From: Oscillospiraceae bacterium
Lineage (GTDB): Bacteria; Bacillota; Clostridia; Oscillospirales; WRJC01
NCBI GenBank assembly: GCA_009783265.1
Contig: WRHM01000001.1
Location: forward strand, 434,001-498,000
Reading direction: 5' to 3'
DNA length: 64,000 nt
The position numbers and the translations under genes are program-made. This document shows positions 36,418-44,270 of this stretch, piece by piece. The notes beneath the pieces were generated by a model. The model was not told the origin of the DNA. It searched no databases and saw nothing but the letters and a program-made list of their open reading frames with translations. How positions within the stretch are numbered: position 1 is the stretch's first letter; every line of letters begins with the position of its first letter.

Positions 36418-36457
36418 AAAGGGGGAACGGATGGTTCCCTCCTTTAAGTCAATTTTT
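36418..36457 (+). terminator. hairpin with T-run after the SDR gene
   Basis: AAAGGGGGAAC and GTTCCCTCCTTT form an imperfect stem followed by a T-run before 36460. The 36361-36627 gap holds this, a second inverted repeat, and no gene. Confidence 0.5.
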
Positions 36458-36460
36458 TTG

Positions 36461-36490
36461 CTTCTTTTTTGTTTGACGACAAAAAAGAAG
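36461..36490. repeat. 12-bp perfect inverted repeat
   Basis: CTTCTTTTTTGT and its complement around TTGACG. It may be a second stem in the same terminator region or a binding site. Confidence 0.45.
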
Positions 36491-36627
36491 ACTGCTTTAT
36501 CCAAAAATTACAATTGATTTTTTGTTAATTTTATGTCGTTTTTCTGCATAAAAAACTTGAATTTCTCTAAAAATAATAAAAATATTAATATTTTAAATAT
36601 CAAAAATAAAAAATAGGAATGTTTGTT

Positions 36628-37065
36628 ATGCAAATGGACAAAGCGACATATAAAAAATATGTCGGGGAAAACGCAAAAAAATCAAATTTACTTGTAAATA
36701 TTACAAAAGCATTTCTGATAGGCGGGCTTATATGCTGTATCGGGGAAGCCCTGATTGATTTATATATTCATATCGGCATGAGCCTTGAAACGGCGAGAAC
36801 TCTTGAATCTGTCACTCTTATATTTATTGCGGCGTTATTGACCGGGCTTGGCTATTTTGACAGTATCGCGAAACATGCGGGCGCGGGGACTTTAGTTCCT
36901 ATAACGGGATTTGCGAACGCCGTCGTCGCTCCGGCTATCGACAGCAAAAGCGAGGGATTTATAATGGGCGTCGGCGCGAAAATGTTTGTGATCGCGGGGC
37001 CGGTTATAGTTTACGGGACTATCGCGTCTATAATTTACGGCATTGTATATTATTTTATAAAATAA
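36628..37065 (+). CDS. spoVAC: stage V sporulation protein AC
   Basis: The 145-residue protein matches SpoVAC in length and order: ITKAFLIGGLICCIGEALI (TM1), SVTLIFIAALLTGLGYFD (TM2), HAGAGTLVPITGFANAVVAP and SEGFIMGVGAKMFVIAGPVI (conserved), and a last TM. SpoVA proteins move dipicolinic acid across the spore membrane. The ATG at 36628 has AGGA 9 bases away, which is better than the ATG at 36619. It is alone, not in a spoVA operon here. Confidence 0.92.
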   Translation: MQMDKATYKKYVGENAKKSNLLVNITKAFLIGGLICCIGEALIDLYIHIGMSLETARTLESVTLIFIAALLTGLGYFDSIAKHAGAGTLVPITGFANAVVAPAIDSKSEGFIMGVGAKMFVIAGPVIVYGTIASIIYGIVYYFIK

Positions 37066-37069
37066 AAAA

Positions 37070-37114
37070 GAACTCTGAAAAATTTTTACAGAGTTCCTGA
37101 CTTTTTTATTTTTT
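37070..37114 (+). terminator. terminator after spoVAC
   Basis: GAACTCTG and CAGAGTTC around an A/T loop, followed by a T-run (CTTTTTTATTTTTTT). Confidence 0.8.
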
Positions 37115-37573
37115 TATGGTATCGTCGTCGTTTTTTTGTTTGTATTCGTCGAGTTTTTTGTTCATACGTTTGTAATGGGCATTTTGCGCGAAATAAACTA
37201 TTATATATGTTATTGTTAAAGCCGCAAGCAAAAACGGTATCGTCCAGAATATATTGATTAACTTTCTTTCCTGCAAATTTATAAGATTAAATATTATATC
37301 TGTCAGCGTATATAAACCCGTAAGCTCTATTACGACTACTGTATAAAATAACTTTCTTCTGCCATGAAAATTCGTTATAATCTTAGGAAATAAATGATAA
37401 GTTAAAAATATAAACACCGCGCTGATAATATAGACCATTAATAAACCAATCTCAAAATTACCAAATAATTTTATATCTGAAAATATTGGCATAATTAACT
37501 GAGCAAAAAGAAGTATAAGGCTTACAGCTCCGATGCTGTTTAATAATTCGTTCCAATATCTTTTCCAATCCAT
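37106..37573 (-). CDS. four-TM membrane protein, LytTR partner (DUF3021-like)
   Basis: The 155-residue protein has four hydrophobic segments (near residues 15-32, 40-60, 75-96, 105-128) and a basic tail. The gene directly follows the LytTR regulator in the arrangement of LytTR-DUF3021 pairs, in which the membrane protein restrains the regulator. Family call rests on topology and context. Confidence 0.65.
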   Translation of the reverse strand: MDWKRYWNELLNSIGAVSLILLFAQLIMPIFSDIKLFGNFEIGLLMVYIISAVFIFLTYHLFPKIITNFHGRRKLFYTVVVIELTGLYTLTDIIFNLINLQERKLINIFWTIPFLLAALTITYIIVYFAQNAHYKRMNKKLDEYKQKNDDDTIKK

Positions 37574-37598
37574 AAAAAATCACCTCCAAAATTTAATA

Positions 37599-37958
37599 TT
37601 ATATCCCAAGTTTCTCTTTTAACAACGGCACATAGTTTCGCGATATTTCAGCTTTTTCGCCGTTCTCAAGAGTCGCTATCATTTTGCCGCTGAACGTGTG
37701 ACCGATTGAGTTTATCTTTCGTATATTCAAAATCATGCTTTTACTTACCCTTATAAAACTTGTGTCTTTAAGCATATCTTCAAGCTGATAAAGTTTCAGA
37801 GACGTTTCGTAGACCCTGTCGGCTGTGTAAATAAAAGTTTTTCTGTCGGTCGTGTCAAAATAGATCACGTTTTTATAATCCAGAAAATAAATCTCGCCGT
37901 TATAATTTCCCGTAACGGTTTTTTGTTTGCCCATAAGCCTGAGCTGCGTGACAATCAT
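37599..37958 (-). CDS. LytTR-type transcription regulator
   Basis: The stand-alone LytTR domain includes GEIYFLDYKNVIYFDTTDRK, a KLYQLEDML linker, IRVSKSMILNIRKINSI and AEISRNYVPLLKEKLG, all family-typical. In this group the frame usually begins about 36 codons earlier (IKITIDE..), and that frame is open here to 38066 but contains no ATG, GTG, TTG or CTG. An ATC at 38066 with GGGGG upstream is the best candidate; the annotated ATG is internal to this frame. There is no phosphoreceiver. Confidence 0.8.
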   Translation of the reverse strand: MIVTQLRLMGKQKTVTGNYNGEIYFLDYKNVIYFDTTDRKTFIYTADRVYETSLKLYQLEDMLKDTSFIRVSKSMILNIRKINSIGHTFSGKMIATLENGEKAEISRNYVPLLKEKLGI

Positions 37959-38130
37959 TTCGATTTCTTCCGTAATTTTACCGCATTTTATATAAACTTC
38001 AATGTCGTTTTCATTTTCGTTCCCGTTTTCGCTTATATCGCCAGTCTCGTCTATTGTGATTTTGATATGTACCGCCCCCTTTACGATATTTTAAATATTC
38101 GCGAAATATTTTATATTTTTATTATAAAAC

Positions 38131-38158
38131 AAAAACGGGTTTATGTAAACCCGTTTTT
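38131..38158. terminator. bidirectional terminator after addA
   Basis: AAAAACGGGTTTA / TAAACCCGTTTTT; T-run on either side, between addA and the LytTR leader. Confidence 0.7.
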
Positions 38159-38196
38159 CGTATCATGCAATTATTAATGCGTGAAATGCAAAAATA

Positions 38197-41100
38197 TCAC
38201 ACCACCGGCACAGCCTGATTTAACGCGAAAGAATAAATATACGCGTTTTCCACCGGTTTGCCTAAAATTTCCCGAACGGCTTTGCAGTAATATTCTATCT
38301 GCCGCTTATGCCTCTCTATAAGAATCTTTTCCCCGTCAGGGCTGTGAACCTGATCCGTTTTGAAATCCACCACATATATTTTCCCGTTTTTATCTTCAAA
38401 AAATAAATCTATCGCTCCCTGAATCAATATATATTCACCGCCTGATTCATATAATTTATCATTGGTTTCCAGAAAATCATTTACCGAAACTTTTAAATTA
38501 AACGGCGTTTCCCTGTAAACTTTTTTTGCCGATTTTATTTTCCCGTATAAACCCGATGAAAAAAATCTGTCTATGGGATAAAACCTGATTCTGGAAAACT
38601 GCGCTTCTGTCATAAATCCCCGGCTTAACAGATTTTCGGCTTCGTTTACCGCCCCGAATACTTCGGCATATTCAAAATCTGCGAACTGCATGAATAAATG
38701 CGTCGCAGTCCCTGAAAGAGCAGGGTCTTTTTCGACCGTTTCCTCAAGAAATCTCGGAAGCGGCGACATTTCTGTTTCTTTTAACGCCTGCGCTGTATAT
38801 TCGTCCTCGGTCAGCATTCCCGGATGCAAACTTGAGACAGAAATTTTAGCCGGAATTTTCGACAGAAAATCTTTTTTATATTCAAAATCATACATATATT
38901 TTATTTTTTCTTCGTATTGTGATATTATGGCAATTTCATTTTCATCGTAGGGCGCGACGCCCTCGGCGCGCCGTTCGGCGAAAATTTGCGGAGCGCCGAG
39001 GGCGTCGCGCCCTACATACCGCGAATCCGCTATCATCTTTCTCAATTTATCAGCGTAAATCAAATCTATATCAAAATTTACATTTGTTTTATTGCTTCCG
39101 TCGGGGTTTAATAATATCGGCGCAAGCCATTTCAGCATGTTATTCACGCCTGAAAAATCCCTGATTTCTGTGTTTTTTTCCAAAAACTTTTCTATATTAT
39201 CCACGTTTCCCACTACTATTAATTTTTCAATCGCCCTTGTCAGTGCGACATATAATATCCTCGCTTCCTCGCTCATCATGTCGCTTTTTATCTTTTCTGA
39301 AAATAATTTTTTGAACGGCGTTTTTTCTATCCCGATTCCGTCGCCGTATTTTAAATCAAAATATACCCCGTCGCCGCTTATCACCGGATTTCCCTGATAA
39401 TCGCTCTTGTTGAAAAGCCCGCTTGTATTCGCGAGTATGCAAACGGGAAACTCAAGTCCTTTTGCCTTGTGAACGCTCATGATTTTAACGACGTCGCTAT
39501 TCTCAGAAATTACTTTCGCGCGTTCAAAATCGTCTTTTTCTTTTTGCACGTCGTTTAAATAATTCAAAAACCCGTACAGTCCTTTAAATGTCGTCTCCTC
39601 GAATTTCCGGGCGTATTCATACAAAAGCATAAGATTTGCCTTTCTCTCAGCCGCGAAACTTTCAAGAGAGATTTTCGCCATTATATCAGTCTGCCTGTAA
39701 AGATACCAGATAAATTTATCGACCGGTAAAATTCTTGATTTTGCCCGCCATATATTTAATTTCGCGATAAAATCAGCGCATTTCTGCCTCAATTCAGGAA
39801 TTCCATCGTCGTTTTCAGAATATGCCCGGACATATCTGAACAGTGGGTCGTTCCATTTTTCGTAGGGCGTGACGCCCTCGGCACGCCGCGAACCTGATTC
39901 CGCGTTAATTTTTTCAGACGGCGCGACGGCCGCATCTCGCTCTACAATTTCTATTTTTTCATTGAACTTTTTCACATATATCAAATCATCCAAACTAAAC
40001 ATAAATACCGGGCTTTTTAAAACCGCCGCCAAATCAATATCTCTTGTAGGGTTGTCTATAGCTCTGAGCATAGAGACAACCAGCATAATCTCCGCGCTTG
40101 ATAAAAAGCCTTTCGCCCTGTCAGTATAACAAGCGATTTCATATTTTTTCAAGGCGTCAACATATATTTCGCTTTTTGTGTAATTGCGCATAAGCACAGT
40201 GATATGGCGCGGCAATATTTTTTCGCCGTTTTTTAATTTACCCGACCCCAGCAATTTTTTTATTGTCAGCGCGACATATTCAGCCTCTGCCGATACTACA
40301 GAATTTAACACGTCATCTTCAACGTCATAATCTATGATTTCATTTTCGCCGTTATCTTCTGTCCCTTTCTCTGCCTCTTCTTTATCTGAATCCGAAAGAT
40401 TTTCTTCGCGGCTTTTTTCTATTATTGCGAATGTTACGTCATATATATTTTCGAACGGCGCGCCGGGGTCGTCGCGCCCTACATTATCATCAAAAATCCT
40501 GCCGGCTTCCAAAACCTCGCCGCCAGTGTATTCTATACCGCCGAGTTTTTCCGAAAACAACGCCGAAAAAATATAATTTATAAAATCTATTATATTTTTA
40601 CTGCTCCTGAAATTCTTTTTAAGATAGATTTTATGGGGTTTTGCGCCCTTTTGAAAGGGGGTGTCGCCGGAGACGACGGGGGTTTGCGTTTCCCCATATT
40701 CCTCAAACGATTTTGAATATCCCGCAAATATATCAGGTTTCGCGCCCCTGAAGGCGTATATGCTCTGTTTTATATCGCCGACCATAAATCTATTGCCGTT
40801 TTCGCTGTTGTCATATTCAGTCGAGATTGCCCTGAATATTATATCCTGCATTTTATTTGTGTCCTGATATTCGTCGATATATATTTCTTTATAATTGCCT
40901 TTGACCTGTTTTGCCAGATCAGTCGTGTAAATCTCGCCGTTTTCGCCGATTTTTTCGATTAATAATTTTACAGCAAAACGCTCCAGATCCGAAAACTCGA
41001 AAGATTTCAAACGCATTTTCTCGGCGTTTAATATATCGTCAAACCTGCCTGTAAAATCCCGCAATACAACAAGAGACCTCTCATAACTTGCGGCAAATCT

Positions 41101-42228
41101 TTTTATATCCGCAAAATCATGCGAGAACAATTTTTGGATATAACTTATAATTTCTCTTATATATTTAATATTTTTATCGAGAATTTCTTTTAACTCTAAC
41201 GCTTCAGTATCGTCTTTGTCTATCCTGTTTGTTCCCACTTTAATATTTTCGTAATTTTCGCATAAATTATACGCGTCGTCATATAAATATAAATTATTTT
41301 TATCAAGAATCTTTGTTAATTGCGCGAAAAAGTTTCGCATATTATATAAACACCCGGAATATTTTTTATCCAGAACCTCAAATTTTACCGCACTTATCTG
41401 CGCCGTCATTTTTTTCAGTTCCAATATGCAATCCTGTATGTTATCCCACAATAAATCCCTTATGCTCTCCCCGAATTTCGTGTTGAAAAACGACGTGGGG
41501 GCGGCCATTGGCCGTCCGTGCAGGATCTGCGGACGCGCAATGCGTCCCCCTACGTCAAAATCAATTATTTCACGCATGATTTTAATCTGATCGTCAAATA
41601 ATTTCAACCCGTCTATCGCCGAAGTTATTTTATTATATATTTTTAAAATCACGCCGTAAATATTTTCGTCGTCCCTTGCCCCGAGAAAATTCTCTATCGC
41701 GAATATAAAATCACTATATGAAAACAATGCGTCTTCCGGAGATTTTTCAGTATAAATCTCACTTCCGCCGTCGTAATATTTATCAAGCAAATCATCAAGC
41801 AAAGATCGTTTTATTATCGACATTTCGTTTTCATCGGATATTCTGAATTTTGCGGGAAGCCCTAATTTTTCAAAATTCGCCCTGATCAAATCCAGACAAA
41901 ACGAATGAATCGTGCTTATGCTTGCCCGGCTCAACAAAATCTGCTGTCTTTTTAAATGCACGTTATTAATATCTTCAGATAATTTTTTATTTATGGCGTT
42001 AGAAATTTTATTTTTCAAATCAGTCGCCGACGCCCTTGTAAAAGTCACGACCAGAAAATCAGTGATGTCGCAAACGTCCGTTTCATGAACGCCCCGCGCG
42101 GCGGCGCTGATTTTTTTTATTATTCGCTCTGTCAAAACAGAAGTTTTTCCCGACCCGGCTCCCGCTGATACTAAAAGCGTGCCGGTTTTCGCATTTATCG
42201 CGTTTTCCTGCGCTTCGGTGAACTGCAT
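38197..42228 (-). CDS. addA: AddA helicase-nuclease with five in-frame palindrome inserts
   Basis: AddA processes DNA double-strand ends with AddB. The 1343-residue protein has Walker A SAGAGSGKTSV (about residues 18-28), IYIDEYQDTNKMQ, the Q-K-FRS motif IYLKKNFRSS, VHKAKGLEFPV, ALTRA and the RecB-type nuclease motif IQGAIDLFFED..VVDFKTDQ. Five palindromic inserts (residues 226-245, 512-531, 583-591, 762-789, 1072-1094) add 100 residues; without them the length is 1243, normal for AddA. No addB is adjacent. Confidence 0.93.
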   Translation of the reverse strand: MQFTEAQENAINAKTGTLLVSAGAGSGKTSVLTERIIKKISAAARGVHETDVCDITDFLVVTFTRASATDLKNKISNAINKKLSEDINNVHLKRQQILLSRASISTIHSFCLDLIRANFEKLGLPAKFRISDENEMSIIKRSLLDDLLDKYYDGGSEIYTEKSPEDALFSYSDFIFAIENFLGARDDENIYGVILKIYNKITSAIDGLKLFDDQIKIMREIIDFDVGGRIARPQILHGRPMAAPTSFFNTKFGESIRDLLWDNIQDCILELKKMTAQISAVKFEVLDKKYSGCLYNMRNFFAQLTKILDKNNLYLYDDAYNLCENYENIKVGTNRIDKDDTEALELKEILDKNIKYIREIISYIQKLFSHDFADIKRFAASYERSLVVLRDFTGRFDDILNAEKMRLKSFEFSDLERFAVKLLIEKIGENGEIYTTDLAKQVKGNYKEIYIDEYQDTNKMQDIIFRAISTEYDNSENGNRFMVGDIKQSIYAFRGAKPDIFAGYSKSFEEYGETQTPVVSGDTPFQKGAKPHKIYLKKNFRSSKNIIDFINYIFSALFSEKLGGIEYTGGEVLEAGRIFDDNVGRDDPGAPFENIYDVTFAIIEKSREENLSDSDKEEAEKGTEDNGENEIIDYDVEDDVLNSVVSAEAEYVALTIKKLLGSGKLKNGEKILPRHITVLMRNYTKSEIYVDALKKYEIACYTDRAKGFLSSAEIMLVVSMLRAIDNPTRDIDLAAVLKSPVFMFSLDDLIYVKKFNEKIEIVERDAAVAPSEKINAESGSRRAEGVTPYEKWNDPLFRYVRAYSENDDGIPELRQKCADFIAKLNIWRAKSRILPVDKFIWYLYRQTDIMAKISLESFAAERKANLMLLYEYARKFEETTFKGLYGFLNYLNDVQKEKDDFERAKVISENSDVVKIMSVHKAKGLEFPVCILANTSGLFNKSDYQGNPVISGDGVYFDLKYGDGIGIEKTPFKKLFSEKIKSDMMSEEARILYVALTRAIEKLIVVGNVDNIEKFLEKNTEIRDFSGVNNMLKWLAPILLNPDGSNKTNVNFDIDLIYADKLRKMIADSRYVGRDALGAPQIFAERRAEGVAPYDENEIAIISQYEEKIKYMYDFEYKKDFLSKIPAKISVSSLHPGMLTEDEYTAQALKETEMSPLPRFLEETVEKDPALSGTATHLFMQFADFEYAEVFGAVNEAENLLSRGFMTEAQFSRIRFYPIDRFFSSGLYGKIKSAKKVYRETPFNLKVSVNDFLETNDKLYESGGEYILIQGAIDLFFEDKNGKIYVVDFKTDQVHSPDGEKILIERHKRQIEYYCKAVREILGKPVENAYIYSFALNQAVPVV
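38947..39015. repeat. family B element inside addA (69 bp)
   Basis: GTAGGGCGCGACGCC..GGCGTCGCGCCCTAC, perfect outer arms; 23 codons, V-G-R-D-A..A-P-Y phase. Confidence 0.9.
39862..39945. repeat. family B element inside addA (84 bp)
   Basis: 28 codons; outer arms GTAGGGCGTGACG and GCATCTCGCTCTAC; reads V-E-R-D at one end and A-E-G-V-T-P-Y at the other. Confidence 0.85.
40456..40482. repeat. short family B element inside addA (27 bp)
   Basis: 9 codons (VGRDDPGAP), palindromic half-unit of the same element. Confidence 0.75.
40636..40695. repeat. partial family A element inside addA (60 bp)
   Basis: 20 codons, GAAACGCAAACCCCCGTCGT half on the coding strand; carries the A motif CCCTTTTGAAAGGGGGTGTC. 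Confidence 0.75.
41494..41553. repeat. family B element inside addA (60 bp)
   Basis: 20 codons; arms GGGGGCGGCCATTGGCC and GGACGCGCAATGCGTCC; starts V-G on the coding strand. Confidence 0.8.
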
Positions 42229-42265
42229 AAATTTATGCCTTTCGTGAATTATTTATAAATTTTAA

Positions 42266-42381
42266 AAAGCCCCCTTCCGTGAAGGGGGTGCCGTCCGCAG
42301 GCGGCGGGGGTTGCCGTTCTCCACGCAGCAGCAGACTCCACAACCCCCGTCACTTCGTGACACCCCCTTCTGAGAAAGGGA
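42266..42381. repeat. family A palindromic element upstream of addA
   Basis: A 116-bp copy with CCCTTCCGTGAAGGGGG and CACTTCGTGACACCCCC stems, between addA and the monooxygenase gene. Confidence 0.85.
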
Positions 42382-42389
42382 CTGAATTG

Positions 42390-42716
42390 CTAACTTTTAT
42401 ACGCTTCTTCTTCGCTTGGGCATATAGGCGCGCCTATCCATCTTTCTCTCGGTTTTTCCATCAAATCCGCTACTGTCTCGCTCCACTTTTGATAATGCCC
42501 GGTCGTTCTGTGATACGCTATCGCTTCATCTGATTTATAGACTTCATACAAAAAAAACAAATTAGCCGTCTCTGTGTCCTGAATAACGTCAAATCTCAAA
42601 TTACCCGGCTCTTTTCTCGCGTTTATTGAATTATAAAAAGTGATTTCCTTGAATTTTTCTATGCAATCTTGTTTCACGTAAATTTTTACTATTATTGATT
42701 TCATAAATTTTTTCAC
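42390..42716 (-). CDS. ABM-domain (LsrG/YgiN-like) protein
   Basis: The 108-residue protein is an antibiotic-biosynthesis-monooxygenase domain: IIVKIYVKQDCIEKFKEIT, KEPGNLRFDVIQD, FFLYEVYKSDEAIAYHRTTG and HY. Such dimeric alpha/beta-barrels include quinol monooxygenases and LsrG; the substrate is unknown. An ATG four codons in (42704) is also possible. Confidence 0.8.
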   Translation of the reverse strand: MKKFMKSIIVKIYVKQDCIEKFKEITFYNSINARKEPGNLRFDVIQDTETANLFFLYEVYKSDEAIAYHRTTGHYQKWSETVADLMEKPRERWIGAPICPSEEEAYKS

Positions 42717-42736
42717 CCGTAATTTAATTATATTAA

Positions 42737-43141
42737 TTATAAAACTTTAAAAAATTCCAGAACTTCCCCGTCCGGGCCTCTTACAAACGCGATTCTCACG
42801 GGCAACGCCGGATTTGCCGGGATTTCAAGGCTCTGGGGTTCCATTTGTGAAGCCGCGCCTGCCGCGAGCGCGTTTTCGTAGGCGAGATCAGGATTAGTAG
42901 TGGCGAATGCGAAATGCACAAACTTAACGTCCTGCTGCTCGTTTGAGTTTCCGTTTGCGAAAATTTCAAAATGGCTGCCGCTGCCTATATCTAAAAGCGC
43001 CGCCCTGCCTGCTCCTTCTCCCCACTCCGCGACTATTTCAAATCCAAGCCCCTCTGTGTAAAATTTTATCGATTTGTCAAAATCAACTGCTGATAATGCT
43101 AAATGATGCACGCCGATATTGGGTATTTTTTTATTTGCCAT
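42737..43141 (-). CDS. VOC-family (glyoxalase-like) protein
   Basis: The 134-residue protein is one VOC domain: GVHHLALSAVDFDKSIKFYT, ALLDIGSGSHFEIFAN, VHFAFATTNPDLAYENAL and the metal-ligand glutamate near GPDGEVLEFFK. It is preceded by an excellent GGAGGAAA. It follows the ABM gene on the same strand as a likely pair. Confidence 0.85.
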   Translation of the reverse strand: MANKKIPNIGVHHLALSAVDFDKSIKFYTEGLGFEIVAEWGEGAGRAALLDIGSGSHFEIFANGNSNEQQDVKFVHFAFATTNPDLAYENALAAGAASQMEPQSLEIPANPALPVRIAFVRGPDGEVLEFFKVL

Positions 43142-43195
43142 GTTTATTTTCCTCCTAAAATATAATATTTATTAGTATTTTAATATAAATTATAT

Positions 43196-43233
43196 AAAAA
43201 ATCAAGAGATTATGTAAAATCCCTTGATTTTTT
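43196..43233 (-). terminator. hairpin terminator of the zinc-ribbon membrane gene
   Basis: AAAAAATCAAG..CTTGATTTTTT with the trailing T-run on the minus strand. Confidence 0.65.
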
Positions 43234-43250
43234 ATATTTAAAATATTTTT

Positions 43251-43586
43251 TTACAATGCCCCGTAATAAAACAGCACCCCAACCATAGCGGCCGCGGACA
43301 GAATCGAAATAATAATAGCCACTTTCATTCTGATTATAATTGATGTGACGATACATGCGACTATAGTAAAACATCCCAAATAAAACGGAATCCACCCCCC
43401 AAAAGGAAGCATCGAGACTACAATCCCCAATATTGCCGCAATGCTTAACGCCGCGCCTAACGGCCTTCTGACGTCAAGGCTGGTTTCGATTTTTTCCGTG
43501 GGTTTCCCGCATAAAGGGCATACTTCTATTTCTTCTTCTAATTCATATTTGGAGTTTTCACACTCTTGATTAACGCATTTTATCAT
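43251..43586 (-). CDS. small zinc-ribbon membrane protein
   Basis: 111 residues; the first 35 have Cys pairs (KCVNQEC, CPLCGKP) like a zinc ribbon, then three hydrophobic helices. Start at 43586 follows GGAGCG. Family unknown; a sensor or assembly factor in the membrane is possible. Confidence 0.6.
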   Translation of the reverse strand: MIKCVNQECENSKYELEEEIEVCPLCGKPTEKIETSLDVRRPLGAALSIAAILGIVVSMLPFGGWIPFYLGCFTIVACIVTSIIIRMKVAIIISILSAAAMVGVLFYYGAL

Positions 43587-43632
43587 AAGTTTAATTTCGC
43601 TCCTTTTTATTTTAAAAAATAACTTAAGATAT

Positions 43633-43661
43633 ATTATATCATACGAATTATATAATATCAA
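43633..43661 (-). promoter_or_regulatory. promoter of the zinc-ribbon membrane gene
   Basis: TTGATA (43656-43661), 17-base spacer ending ATGA, TATAAT (43633-43638). Confidence 0.65.
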
Positions 43662-43724
43662 GCAATTATTACCTGAATTTTAAAAATTTTTAGTTTTATC
43701 GTTTATATTATATAATAACTTAAA

Positions 43725-44240
43725 CTATTTTATATAAATACAGTAATCCAGTATAACTCTGCCGTCTTTGTCCGCCGTCGTAAACCTTGGACACTGGTAA
43801 CGCTCAAAAAAATACGGGTCGTCCTGCAACTGCCAGCCTTTTTCAAAAAATTTGTTCATGCACGCATTATGAGCATCCATTCCGTAAATTTCGCCGTTAT
43901 CATCGCTTCCGTGAATCCAAGCCGTCGCAATATCCCCGGCAGGTATATCAATATACGCGAATCCCAGCGGAACAGGAGAACCTTCGGCGGCAAACATGCC
44001 TACCCAATATTCAAATATATTATTTTTCACCCGCATCAGGCCAATATACGCCCCTCCCTCGCATTCTTTCGGGAGCATATCGATTTCTTTTTCAAGTATG
44101 TTAAACCAGCCGTTAGAGAACCATTCGCCCCATTTTGCGCCGAAGCTGCCGTTTATTCTATCGCTGTCGCCGTATTTTTTGCCGATAAATTTTACTTTCG
44201 GCAAACTCTCCCTGTAAACTTTAACTACAGAAAACGCCAT
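43725..44240 (-). CDS. GyrI-like small-molecule-binding protein
   Basis: The 171-residue protein matches the GyrI/AraC effector-binding fold: LPKVKFIGKKYGD at the start, GGAYIGLMRVKNN, PAGDIATAWIHGSDD and FERYQCPRF. No DNA-binding domain is attached, so it may be a ligand carrier or a toxin-protecting GyrI-like protein. Confidence 0.7.
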   Translation of the reverse strand: MAFSVVKVYRESLPKVKFIGKKYGDSDRINGSFGAKWGEWFSNGWFNILEKEIDMLPKECEGGAYIGLMRVKNNIFEYWVGMFAAEGSPVPLGFAYIDIPAGDIATAWIHGSDDNGEIYGMDAHNACMNKFFEKGWQLQDDPYFFERYQCPRFTTADKDGRVILDYCIYIK

Positions 44241-44270
44241 GATTTTTTATCCTCCGTTTTTTATTAAATT

